From positions 1-53,945 of the forward strand of contig JAJXWQ010000015.1 in NCBI GenBank assembly GCA_021781555.1: a DNA stretch of 53,945 nt. The letters run 5' to 3'. The notes under the pieces are model-generated. The model was not told the DNA's origin. It did not search any database and worked only from the letters and a program-made list of their open reading frames with translations. Positions 9,401 to 17,565 of this stretch are shown here, piece by piece. The translations under genes and the position numbers were made by a program. This DNA is from a bacterium. GTDB lineage: Bacteria; Cyanobacteriota; Sericytochromatia; S15B-MN24; VGJW01. Numbering within the stretch: the first letter of the stretch is position 1; the number at the start of each line of letters is the position of its first letter.

Positions 9401-10941
9401 CATGAACCTCCCAGGCTTGCCGCAGCCGCATGCAGCAGGTGATCGAGGCCAGCCGGCAGGTAGAGTCCCAGCGCCAGCAGGACGACCCCGAGCACGGCTG
9501 GAGGCATCACGGTGAACCAGCTGATGGACGGCGAGCCCAGGATCGCCGTGGGAGCTGCAGCCGAAACCGGGGCCCTTTCGCCCGAAAGCTCTGGCGAGCG
9601 CGCGGTGGGATCTCCCGGGTCGGTTGGGCCCTGGGCCATCGCCAGGATGCTCGTTGCGAATCCGACGAAGACCAGGCCCAGGGAGACGAGGATGGCCGTG
9701 CCGATGGCGAAGTCCTTGAGGTCGAAGGCACGCTTGAGGATCGTGAACTCGGACAGGAAGGTTCCGAAGGGTGGGAAGCCCGTTATGGCGAAGAGGCCCA
9801 CCAACCAGAAGATGCCGACGGAAGGAGCCCGGCGCAAGATTCCCTTGACCAGGGCCGAGGTCCGGGTCTGGTAGAGCGAGAGGATGTTGCCCGCGACGAG
9901 GAAGAGCATGGCCTTGGCCAGCGAATGGTTCAGCGCGTGGAGCAAGGCCCCGAACACGCCCGCTCCACCAAGTCCCACCCCGAGGGCGAGCAAGCCCATG
10001 TGCTCGACACTGGAGTAGGCCAGCATGCGCTTGTAGTCCGACTGGTTGAGGATGTAGATCGTCGCCACGGCCATCGAAAGCAGTCCAAAACCCGTCAGCA
10101 GCCCCTGCGAGAATGAGCCCAGGCCCGCTGCGGCGCATACCTGGTAGATCCGGAGGATGCCGAGAAAGGCGCAGTTGAGCAGCGCTCCGGAGAGGAGGGC
10201 CGAGACCAGGGAGGGCGACTCGGCGTGGGCGTCGGGCAGCCAGGTGTGGAGCGGAGCCAGGCCCATCTTCGTGCCGTAGCCGACGAGCAAGAACAGGAAC
10301 GCGGCCTTGAGCCACCTGGGATCGAGCGCTGCGGCATGGGCGAGCAGCGGCGCCACCTCGAGCGATATGCCGTGTCCGTGGGCCGACGCCGCCAGGGCCA
10401 GGCAGAAGTTCCCCAGCAGGGCCACCGCGATGCCGACCGAGCACAGCATCAGGTACTTCCACGAGGCCTCGAGGGAACGGTGGTGGCGATGGAAGTAGAT
10501 CAGGGGCGCGCTCGCCAGGGTGCTGGCCTCGAGCGCGACCCAGAAGATGCCGAAGTTCTGGCTCATCGACATGACGGTCATGGTGGCCAGGAAGAGCAGC
10601 AGCCCGCCGGTGAAGATCGATTCGGGTCCGTTCGAGAACAGAACCCCTTCCTTGAAGTCGCGCCGGGAATCGGGATGGCCCTCGGCGGCCAGGTAGCCGA
10701 CGGCATAGACGGCCGCAGCCAGGAAGACCACGCTCGTGATCGTCAAGAACAGCAGTCCGACGTCGTCCAGGGCCAACCAGCCGCTCCAGATGGCATGCGG
10801 GCGATGTATCCAGGCAGCGCCGACGACCAGGGAGTTGCCGATCGCCGTCGCCACCAGCAGGCCACGCCGCAGGCGATCGCTCCGGATCAGGAATGCCAGG
10901 AGGCCGGCCAGGACAGGAATCCAGAAGAGGAGGGCTATCAT
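9400..10941 (-). CDS. Ehr-like complex membrane subunit, HyfF/NuoN-NuoL type
   Basis: A 513-residue antiporter-like membrane protein with about fourteen hydrophobic segments. It shows the conserved core of the family: lysine-containing GYGTKMGLAPLHTWLPDAHA, then NQSDYKRMLAYSSVEHMGLL and ALNHSLAKAMLFLVAGN. In complex I such subunits each form a proton channel; in group 4 hydrogenase relatives they translocate H+ or Na+. ATG 10941 is preceded by AAGGA, nine bases away, and by the stop of the HyfE-like gene five bases upstream. An upstream extension of the open frame to 11268 lacks membrane character and is a shadow of the HyfE-like gene. The stop overlaps the start of the large-subunit gene, so translation is probably coupled. 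Confidence 0.9.
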   Translation of the reverse strand: MIALLFWIPVLAGLLAFLIRSDRLRRGLLVATAIGNSLVVGAAWIHRPHAIWSGWLALDDVGLLFLTITSVVFLAAAVYAVGYLAAEGHPDSRRDFKEGVLFSNGPESIFTGGLLLFLATMTVMSMSQNFGIFWVALEASTLASAPLIYFHRHHRSLEASWKYLMLCSVGIAVALLGNFCLALAASAHGHGISLEVAPLLAHAAALDPRWLKAAFLFLLVGYGTKMGLAPLHTWLPDAHAESPSLVSALLSGALLNCAFLGILRIYQVCAAAGLGSFSQGLLTGFGLLSMAVATIYILNQSDYKRMLAYSSVEHMGLLALGVGLGGAGVFGALLHALNHSLAKAMLFLVAGNILSLYQTRTSALVKGILRRAPSVGIFWLVGLFAITGFPPFGTFLSEFTILKRAFDLKDFAIGTAILVSLGLVFVGFATSILAMAQGPTDPGDPTARSPELSGERAPVSAAAPTAILGSPSISWFTVMPPAVLGVVLLALGLYLPAGLDHLLHAAAASLGGS

Positions 10942-10946
10942 CGAGC

Positions 10947-11585
10947 TCAGTCCTTCAGGGCCGAGAGGCGGGAAGTATCGATGTGATCGAAGTCGCGGTT
11001 GATGTCGAAGAGGATCACGCCCATCACCAGGACCGCCCCCAGGAGATCGAGGAGGATGGCGAGTTCGACCCACAGGGGGTAGTCGACGAGCAGGGCGACG
11101 CCGAACGCGTAGATCCCGTTCTCGAGCACGAGGTACCCGAGGATCTGCGTCAAGGCCTGCTGGCGCCCGGCGATGAGGAAGAGCCCGATGAACATGGCGT
11201 ACAGCGAGACGGGCACGACGAGCCCTCCGGCCACCGGGTGCGGCAGGGTCAGGTGCCAGCCGAGCCATAGCGCGACCGGCAACAGCAGCATGCCGGCCAC
11301 CAACGAGCCTCCGTAGCCCAGAAACGGGCGGGCTGCGGTCCGGACGTCGGCCTCCCGGATCGCCCGGGCGAGCATCCGCGGCACCACGAGGCTCTTGATG
11401 ATGGTGCTCCCGAGCGCCAGCAGGACGATGTCGGTGCTGAGGGACTTGGCGTGGACAGCCAGGGTGAGGGCTCCCAGCAGCAACCCCTGGAGGGCGACGA
11501 TGCGGATGTACGCCGACAGGCGGCTCGAGCCGAGCAGCGAGAGGCAGGTGAGGATCAGGAGAATCAGGAGCGCTTGCGTCACCAT
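10947..11585 (-). CDS. Ehr-like complex membrane subunit, HyfE type (NuoK-related)
   Basis: A 212-residue membrane protein with about six or seven hydrophobic helices, starting MVTQALLILLILTCLSLLGS and ending INRDFDHIDTSRLSALKD. The central LGYLVLENGIYAFGVALL carries the membrane glutamate that is conserved in NuoK and HyfE and thought to take part in proton relay. ATG 11585 is preferred over a TTG at 11612 because a GAGGG box precedes it. The gene sits between the HyfC-like and HyfF-like genes, the order found in hyf and related clusters. Its cytoplasmic C-terminal tail is charged. Assignment rests on length, topology and position as well as motif. Confidence 0.85.
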   Translation of the reverse strand: MVTQALLILLILTCLSLLGSSRLSAYIRIVALQGLLLGALTLAVHAKSLSTDIVLLALGSTIIKSLVVPRMLARAIREADVRTAARPFLGYGGSLVAGMLLLPVALWLGWHLTLPHPVAGGLVVPVSLYAMFIGLFLIAGRQQALTQILGYLVLENGIYAFGVALLVDYPLWVELAILLDLLGAVLVMGVILFDINRDFDHIDTSRLSALKD

Positions 11586-11630
11586 GTCGCTACCCTCGAC
11601 CTTCCCTTGCAAACGAGTCCACGATCGTCT

Positions 11631-12539
11631 CTACCTCTGGATCAAGAGCAGTGCGACGGCGACCAGGATGCTGGCGGTGCCGAGAACCTTGGGGAGCCGA
11701 TTCAGCCGGGAGCGGGCCATGACGGACTCGGTCACCCCGGTGGCGATCGCCACCCCGGCCATGCCCGCCAGCGCCAACAAGAGCGCAGGCGCCTCCGGCA
11801 ACGGACTCACCGGAGCCAGGATCGCGGCCATCAGGGCTCCGAGGATCCAGAGCTTGAGCGCCGCGGCATACTCGATGAATGCCAGATCCGGGCCCGAGGA
11901 ATCGAGGATCATCACCTCGTGGATCATCGTGAGCTCGAGGTGGGTGGTGGGATCGTCGAAGGGAACCCGGCCATTCTCGGCCAGGTACACCAGGGCGAGC
12001 GTCACCAGCAGGAGGGCGAGCACCGGCCAGGCTTGATTCCAGGTCTGCACGGTGAGTGCGGGTAGCATGCCCGAAAGCGACAGCTGCCCGGTCTGGCGGG
12101 CGATCGCCCCGAGGGCCAGGATCAGGGCCGGCTCGCCGAGGGCCGACAGGGCCGCCTCCCGGCTGGCTCCCATGCCCTCGAGGCTCGATCCCGTGTCGAG
12201 GGCCGCCAGGATGGCGGCGAAGCGCCACAGCGCGAGCAGCCCGGAGAACAGGAGCAAGTCTCCGGGGAAGGCGATGATCGCGCGGTGGCCGGCGAAGGGG
12301 AGCAGCGTCAGGGCTGCCATTGCAGCGGCCAGGCCAAGGGCCGGTGCGACCTGGAATACCCAGCTCGTCGTCGTGCTGAAGACGGCTCCCTTGCGCAGGA
12401 GTCGCCCGAGTTCGAAGTAGGGCTGCAGCCACGGTGCTCCCTGCCGACCGGCGAAGAACGCCTTGGTCCGGTGGGTCAGGGACAAGAGCATGGGCGACAG
12501 GACGAGGGCGAGCGCGAAGTGTAACAGGGCGATCGGCAT
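11631..12539 (-). CDS. Ehr-like complex membrane subunit, HyfC/NuoH type
   Basis: A 302-residue NuoH-family protein with about eight membrane helices. It joins the hydrophilic electron-transfer arm to the antiporter subunits. Hallmarks are GAPWLQPYFELGRLLRKG near the N-terminus and AENGRVPFDDPTTHLELT followed by MIHEVMILDSSGPDLAFIEY, which form the acidic E-channel loops. Its ATG at 12539 overlaps the TGA of the HyfB-like gene by one base (TGATG). The conserved acidic residues are retained, so the coupling machinery looks complete even though the large subunit has no NiFe site. Confidence 0.92.
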   Translation of the reverse strand: MPIALLHFALALVLSPMLLSLTHRTKAFFAGRQGAPWLQPYFELGRLLRKGAVFSTTTSWVFQVAPALGLAAAMAALTLLPFAGHRAIIAFPGDLLLFSGLLALWRFAAILAALDTGSSLEGMGASREAALSALGEPALILALGAIARQTGQLSLSGMLPALTVQTWNQAWPVLALLLVTLALVYLAENGRVPFDDPTTHLELTMIHEVMILDSSGPDLAFIEYAAALKLWILGALMAAILAPVSPLPEAPALLLALAGMAGVAIATGVTESVMARSRLNRLPKVLGTASILVAVALLLIQR

Positions 12540-14518
12540 CAGATCCCCAGCTTCCAGACGAGCAGGACCAGCATCGTGAGGGCGATGTAGAGGACGTAGA
12601 CCTGCAGGTTACCGTTCTGCAGCCTCCGAAAGCGCCGCAGGATACGCTGGAGAGCGCCGAACCCCCGGCTCAGGGCAGCCTTGAAGATATCGCCGGAATG
12701 GCCGCTCCAGGAACCCTCCCGGGGGAAGAGCGCGCTCAGCCCCGTGACCTCGCCGTGGCTGGCGACGACCGCGCTGAAGGCGCTGATGAGCGGCATGGCG
12801 AAGGCGGCGGAGGAGTACTGCATGCGCGCCGTGGCGCCGCCAAAGCCACAATCCCACGTGACTGCCCGGCTGACCGGCCGGGCCGCCAGCCATCGCGAGC
12901 GGACCGCGTACAGCGCAAAAAACAGGATCGCGAGGATCAGGATGGTGGCCTCGACGGCGATCAGGGAACGCCAGAGAAAATGGAGCTGCGCGCTGGCCAT
13001 GGCCGCCGGCAGTCCGGTGAGCAGGCTGATGGCCGGGAGCAAGGCAGGCAACAGCAACGGCGCGCCCAGCCCCAGCAGGGCACAGGTTCCTGCCAGGATT
13101 CCCAGCGGCCAGAGCATGGCCGCGCCCGGATCGTGGGCGCCCTCGACGGCGTCGGAACGAGGCACGCCCAGGAAGACGACGCCGAAGGCCTTGGCGAAAC
13201 AGGCGGTCGCAAGTCCCCCGATCAGCGCCAGGCCGGCTGCGACGACCAGCAGGCCGGCGAGGCCCGAGCGCGACGGCGTGGTGGCCCCCACCAGCGCCCC
13301 GAGGAAGATGGCAAACTCGCTGGCGAACCCGTTCAACGGAGGCAACCCCGAGATGGCGGCAGAACCCACCAGGACGGCTACTCCGGTCCGTGGCATCGTT
13401 TTGAGCAGGCCGCCCAGGCGATCCAGCTGGCGCGTGCCCGTGGCGTGCTGGATCGCCCCGGCGCCGAGGAACAAGAGCCCCTTGAACAGCGCGTGATTGA
13501 CGACGTGCCAGAGCGCCCCGGCGAAGCCCAGGATGGCGACCAGGGTCTGGCCGCTGGCGAGTCCGATGATGCCGACGCCGATGCCCATGGCGATGATCCC
13601 GATATTCTCGACGCTGGAGTAGGCCAGGAGCCGCTTGAGGTCGTGCTGGGCCAGGGCCATCAGCACCCCGAAAACCCCGGATGCCAGGCCGATGCCGACC
13701 AACAGCCAGCCCCACCAGGCGGCCGGGGCTCCGAGCAGGAGCAGCACCCGGAGGATGCCGTAGATGCCGAGCTTGATCATGACGCCGCTCATCACGGCCG
13801 AGACGGGGCTCGGCGCCGCGGGATGGGCCTCGGGTAGCCAGACGTGCATCGGCAGGAACCCGGCCTTGGAACCGAATCCCAGTACGGCCAGCACGAAGAC
13901 GATGGCTGCGGTCGCCGGTGCCAGCGTGCCAGGGGCGGCCAGATGGTCGAAGTCGAGGCTGGTCCCGGCCTGCCCGAGGGTCACGAACATCGGTAGCAGG
14001 AAGACCGAACCCAGATGCGTGGCGATCAGGTAGATCCAGCCGGCTTTGCGGACCTCGACATCGCCGGCGTGGGAGGTGACCAGGAAGAACGACACCAGGG
14101 CCATCGTCTCCCAGGCCACGAGGAAGAGAACGCCGTTACGAGCGCACAGAACGGCCACCATGCTGGCGATCAAGAGGTTGTAGAAGAGCCAGGTCGGCCC
14201 GATCGGCCCGTCTTCGTGCTGCCAGTACTTCCAGCCAAAGATCGCTCCCAGGCTGGTAAGGAGCAGCAGCGGCACCATGAAGAACGCCGACAGGCCATCG
14301 AGGGCGAAGGCTAGCGATCCGTACGGCACCGCCCAGGGATGGGAGAATGCGGCGGGAGGTCGGCCTGCCAGGGTCAGCACGACCGGGACGGCGGCAAGCG
14401 CGGCCCCGAGAAGCGTGACGGCGATCCCGAAGTCCCCCGCCCGGCGTGCGGAGCGGGCGGCCAGAGGAGCCAGACCGAGGAGCGACCAGACAGCCATGGC
14501 CGCGAAAATCCACGTCAA
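12539..14518 (-). CDS. Ehr-like complex membrane subunit, HyfB/NuoL type
   Basis: A 659-residue antiporter-like subunit with about sixteen membrane helices. Family signatures include GFGSKAGFLPMHVWLPEAHP, AQHDLKRLLAYSSVENIGII and VNHALFKGLLFLGAGAIQH, with the conserved channel lysines. The C-terminal part after about residue 560 is a long tail ending LVWKLGI, as in HyfB. The most plausible start is TTG 14518, preceded by GGAG nine bases upstream; an in-frame ATG seven codons later is possible. With the HyfF-like protein it gives the complex two large ion-pumping subunits, like hydrogenase-4. A 154-bp gap separates it from the upstream EIIA-like gene; I saw no promoter or gene there. Confidence 0.9.
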   Translation of the reverse strand: MTWIFAAMAVWSLLGLAPLAARSARRAGDFGIAVTLLGAALAAVPVVLTLAGRPPAAFSHPWAVPYGSLAFALDGLSAFFMVPLLLLTSLGAIFGWKYWQHEDGPIGPTWLFYNLLIASMVAVLCARNGVLFLVAWETMALVSFFLVTSHAGDVEVRKAGWIYLIATHLGSVFLLPMFVTLGQAGTSLDFDHLAAPGTLAPATAAIVFVLAVLGFGSKAGFLPMHVWLPEAHPAAPSPVSAVMSGVMIKLGIYGILRVLLLLGAPAAWWGWLLVGIGLASGVFGVLMALAQHDLKRLLAYSSVENIGIIAMGIGVGIIGLASGQTLVAILGFAGALWHVVNHALFKGLLFLGAGAIQHATGTRQLDRLGGLLKTMPRTGVAVLVGSAAISGLPPLNGFASEFAIFLGALVGATTPSRSGLAGLLVVAAGLALIGGLATACFAKAFGVVFLGVPRSDAVEGAHDPGAAMLWPLGILAGTCALLGLGAPLLLPALLPAISLLTGLPAAMASAQLHFLWRSLIAVEATILILAILFFALYAVRSRWLAARPVSRAVTWDCGFGGATARMQYSSAAFAMPLISAFSAVVASHGEVTGLSALFPREGSWSGHSGDIFKAALSRGFGALQRILRRFRRLQNGNLQVYVLYIALTMLVLLVWKLGI

Positions 14519-14672
14519 GGGCGCATCTCCAGGATCGAGCCGCGCAGAATCACTGAACTTTTCCGAGCCGAACTCGGGCCGTGGCCTTCAGGAGCGTTCC
14601 GGTTGCCAAGGACCAGCCCTCCGGCGCGGACTGGAACCGACCGGGTTCGAGAGGCAGCGGCACCGCGGCGAC

Positions 14673-15395
14673 TCATCGACGCGTCTCCGCGGCCAGTCGG
14701 GCCCGGTCCTCGGCCGAAAACTCGCGCAGGGCCGTAACCAGGGTTGGTCCGGAGCGGTCCTCTAGCAGTGCGCTGTGGACCCGTGCGTGGCCGGCCGCAC
14801 GCAAGATCTCGGCCAGCAGGAGGGCGTGATCGTCTACCCGGGGTGCCAGGATCCAGCACCAGGCCGTGATCCTGGCACTGCGATCGCCAGCTCCCGATGC
14901 CGGCAGGCCCTGCAGCGGGCTGCCGAAAAAGATCGTCCGCACGATCGGGCGGTCCACGTCGACCAGCAGCGGGTGCCGGGGGTGCGGCACCGCAAGACCT
15001 GCGGGCAGGACCAGGTAAGCCCCGGACATCGCGGCCGAAAGCCGGGCGCGCATCAGATCGCGCAACTTGGCGGGTGCCTCGGGTAGGGTCTCCAGCAACG
15101 CGGGCAGGGCCGCTGCGAGGTCGCCAGGCTCGAGCACATCGAGGTTGCGGGTTCCGCCCAGCTCCACGGCGTCGACCAGCCGATCGGCGCCCGATCGATC
15201 GTCGGTATTTCGTACCCAGGGATTGCGAGCCAGGATCGTGCCCGTCGAGAGCGCCCAGGTCAGGAGGTCGAACCGGCCGGCGAAATGCCGGTCCCCGACG
15301 CGCATGAGGGGCAGCCGTCGGGTCTTGGCCCACCGGTAGAGGGTGTCTCCTGGGACGCCCACAAGGATCTCGAGGTCGCGGATCGCGAGCTGCAT
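14673..15395 (-). CDS. Excisionase-like HTH fused to PTS EIIA (type 2) domain
   Basis: A 240-residue two-domain protein. Residues 7-50 look like an excisionase/AlpA-type helix-turn-helix (LEILVGVPGDTLYRWAKTRR then LPLMRVGDRHFAGRFDLLTW). Residues about 85-230 resemble the PtsN/mannitol EIIA fold: GAYLVLPAGLAVPHPRHPLL places His138 at the phosphorylation position (family pattern: G-A-PH-R), followed by a strand-rich core and HALLLAEILRAAGHA. EIIA proteins receive phosphate from HPr and often act as regulators. It starts 3 bp after the ArsR gene and precedes the Ehr-like genes, so I infer a regulator tied to PEP/phosphotransfer state. No other PTS gene is in the window. The EIIA call is good; DNA binding is inferred. 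Confidence 0.75.
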   Translation of the reverse strand: MQLAIRDLEILVGVPGDTLYRWAKTRRLPLMRVGDRHFAGRFDLLTWALSTGTILARNPWVRNTDDRSGADRLVDAVELGGTRNLDVLEPGDLAAALPALLETLPEAPAKLRDLMRARLSAAMSGAYLVLPAGLAVPHPRHPLLVDVDRPIVRTIFFGSPLQGLPASGAGDRSARITAWCWILAPRVDDHALLLAEILRAAGHARVHSALLEDRSGPTLVTALREFSAEDRARLAAETRR

Positions 15396-15398
15396 GGA

Positions 15399-15740
15399 CT
15401 AAGTCTTGGTGGATTGTGCCGGGGGCCCGACGATCAGCCCCTGGAGGTCGATGACGTGGTTCTGGAACAGGTCTGCGGCGGCGTCGAGGATCGCGAAGAT
15501 GGTGGGATCCGCGGCGGAGTAGTGCACAAAGTTGCCCTGCTTGCGGTATTTGACGATGCTCTTGGCCCGCAGGATGGAAAGCTGCTGCGAAAGGGAGGCT
15601 TGTTCGACCTGGAGGATCGCCGCCATCTCGCTTACCGTCAGCTCGCCACTCCGCAGCAAGTCGAGCACTGCGATCCGCTGGGGATTGGCCAGGGCCTTGA
15701 AGATCTCGGCCTTGAAGCGCCGGAGGTCGGATGTAGACAT
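15399..15740 (-). CDS. ArsR-family transcriptional regulator without cysteines
   Basis: A 113-residue winged-helix repressor, first gene of the Ehr-like operon. It shows the ArsR core: FKALANPQRIAVLDLLRSGE, LTVSEMAAILQVEQASLSQQ, LSILRAKSIVKYRKQGNFVH and YSAADP. The alpha-3 metal site CxC of ArsR/SmtB is replaced by LTVSEM, and the whole protein has no cysteine, so it cannot be a thiol-metal or persulfide sensor of the usual kind. ATG 15740 is preferred; a longer frame to 15806 lacks any Shine-Dalgarno. The predicted transcript starts only about eight bases before this ATG, so translation may be nearly leaderless. It probably autoregulates the operon. Confidence 0.85.
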   Translation of the reverse strand: MSTSDLRRFKAEIFKALANPQRIAVLDLLRSGELTVSEMAAILQVEQASLSQQLSILRAKSIVKYRKQGNFVHYSAADPTIFAILDAAADLFQNHVIDLQGLIVGPPAQSTKT

Positions 15741-15754
15741 TTGAATATAGAGAT

Positions 15755-15783
15755 ATCCTAGACTAGCCGGCGCCCGTTGTCCA
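15755..15783 (-). promoter_or_regulatory. Putative promoter of the ArsR-EIIA-Ehr operon
   Basis: TGGACA (15778-15783) and TAGGAT (15755-15760) on the minus strand are separated by 17 bases. The expected start is near 15748, giving a leader of about eight bases with no Shine-Dalgarno. An ATAT-AGAG-ATAT dyad at 15745-15756 overlaps the -10 edge and the start site and is a possible ArsR operator. Confidence 0.4.
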
Positions 15784-15947
15784 TGGTCCTCAGCGAGATT
15801 ACGCACGGTTTACAGGGCTGCTGCGCGAAGACGAAGTGAGCCCCGGCTGTCATCCGCCAGCGTTCGGGGGCTGGCCGACGAAGCAGGCTTGCAGGGCCAA
15901 AGGGGTATAACCAAACCAGCGGATCTTTCCGCGGAAAAGGCAAAGGT

Positions 15948-17468
15948 ATGGATCGCGTCCAGAGCACCGGCGGCTCTTTGGCCATCAACGGCCAGCGGCC
16001 CGCGACGGCCTCACCGGCCGTGCGCTCCGGCGTGCCGACGGATGCGGTGCACCTCGAGGGCTATACCGTCCGCAAGGGCGATACCATCGACGCGATCGCC
16101 CGCAGGTTCGGAGTCTCTCCGGAAGCCCTTCTGGCTGCCAATCCCAAGGTCACGACCCAGGGCCGGCGACGCCGGAGCGCGGACGGCCACTGGATCTATC
16201 CGGGCGACGTGCTCAAGATCCCGGCCGAGGCGACCGAGACCAGGTCCGTGGTTGCCAGGGCGCGAGCGGCGCAGAGCGAGCAGCCTGCGGCCAGATCTCC
16301 TCGCACCCCCACCGCGTCGACCGGTGCTCCTGCGGCACCGACAGCGCCGGCCGCGGGGTCGAGTTCCTCGGTTGCAGCCGAGTCGGTCAGGAGTTCAGCG
16401 TCTACCAGCAGCTCCACGTCGGTCAGTACTTCAGCGTCTACCAGCAGTTCGGTGCCTGCAAGCAGTTCCGTGTCTGCCAGCGTCACGACGGTTGCCGCCG
16501 GTGGCCCGGCCACGCGCGATGGCGGGGGCTGGCAGCCTCCGGTGGCCATGGGCGCCTGGAAGGCTCCGGTCGCGATGGGGAACTGGCAGCCTCCGGTGGC
16601 CGGGCCGTCCGCTTCGGCGGCGTCGAGCTGGCAGCTGCCGCAGGTCGAGAGCTATTCGCCGCCCTACAGTGACGGATACGGGCAGACCGGCAGCGATTCG
16701 ACCACGCGCAAGGTAGAGGAGATCGCTGGCGGGGTCATCGCACTGGCAGGCTTGCTGGCTCCGGCGTTGATCTCCACCAAGACCGAGATCGCGATCGGCA
16801 AGAACGCAGCCAAGCAGGCCCTCACGAAGTATCCGCCGTACACCGCCGATCCCAGGCTCAGCGCTTACGTTCAGGGCGTCATGAACAAGCTCGCGGTCCA
16901 CTGCAAGCGCAAGAATATCCACTACCAGGTCCAGATCGTGCAGAGCGACGTTCCCAACTCCTTCGCCCTGCCAGGCGGCTACATCTTCATCACCACGGGC
17001 GCACTCAAGATGATGGATAGCGAGGCGCAGCTGGCGGGTGTCCTTGGCCACGAGATGACGCACGTGGAGAATCGCAATGGCATCTCCCTGATCCAGCACC
17101 AGCTGGTCGCCTCGGGGATCGAACTCGCCACGCTCGGGGAGACCAACAGCCCGCAGATCACCTCGGCCGGAGCCATGGCGCTCAAACTGGCCGAGGATGG
17201 TCTGAGTCGCCAGATGGAAAGCGCCGCCGATGCCGGTGGAGCGCGTCTCGAGGCCGAGGCGGGCTACGATCCGAACGGGATCGTCCAGTTCCTGGCCAAG
17301 ATCGAGAAGATCGAGCAGCCCACCTCGGAGCTGCTGTCCGACCACCCGACGACCAGCAAGCGGATCGCCGCGCTCCACAAGGAAATCTCCAGCGAGCATC
17401 TGGCGGGCGGCCCGATGGACGAAGGCCACAAGACCTTCATGGCCATGACGGCCGCGTTGCGTAGCTAG
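15948..17468 (+). CDS. LysM-linker-M48 metallopeptidase
   Basis: A 506-residue protein in three parts. Residues about 38-92 are a LysM domain (GYTVRKGDTIDAIARRFGVS) expected to bind peptidoglycan-type glycans. About 95-185 is a Ser/Thr/Ala-rich linker, followed by short imperfect repeats WQPPVAMGAWKAPVAMG at about 192-208. The C-terminal part is an M48 peptidase with GHEMTHVENRNG (zinc ligands His368 and His372, catalytic Glu369) and the downstream RQMESAADAGGARLEAEAGY that supplies the third ligand. M48 enzymes of this kind are usually exported quality-control proteases, yet no signal peptide is visible, so export would need another route. It is divergent from the ArsR operon. Domain calls are solid; location is uncertain. 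Confidence 0.88.
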   Translation: MDRVQSTGGSLAINGQRPATASPAVRSGVPTDAVHLEGYTVRKGDTIDAIARRFGVSPEALLAANPKVTTQGRRRRSADGHWIYPGDVLKIPAEATETRSVVARARAAQSEQPAARSPRTPTASTGAPAAPTAPAAGSSSSVAAESVRSSASTSSSTSVSTSASTSSSVPASSSVSASVTTVAAGGPATRDGGGWQPPVAMGAWKAPVAMGNWQPPVAGPSASAASSWQLPQVESYSPPYSDGYGQTGSDSTTRKVEEIAGGVIALAGLLAPALISTKTEIAIGKNAAKQALTKYPPYTADPRLSAYVQGVMNKLAVHCKRKNIHYQVQIVQSDVPNSFALPGGYIFITTGALKMMDSEAQLAGVLGHEMTHVENRNGISLIQHQLVASGIELATLGETNSPQITSAGAMALKLAEDGLSRQMESAADAGGARLEAEAGYDPNGIVQFLAKIEKIEQPTSELLSDHPTTSKRIAALHKEISSEHLAGGPMDEGHKTFMAMTAALRS

Positions 17469-17565
17469 AGCGATTTCGCCTGGCAGCGACCGGGCGGCAC
17501 GATAGCGAGGCTTGGTCATCGCGGCCGAGGCGAGGATCGGCCTTTGCTGGTAGGGTCCTCGTGCC

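Noticed and set aside
7928-10462. 844-residue frame as one large fusion protein
   Set aside because: Only the part from 9400 on resembles NuoC-NuoD. The upstream part overlaps the HyfF-like gene out of frame and has no membrane or family character.
12434-13837. 467-residue plus-strand open frame
   Set aside because: Antisense shadow of the HyfB-like membrane subunit; Gln/Asp/Arg-rich and without a start signal.
7091-14518. Formate hydrogenlyase or active group 4 [NiFe]-hydrogenase
   Set aside because: The large subunit lacks the RxCGxC and DPCxxC metal ligands, and no maturation or formate dehydrogenase genes are in the window.
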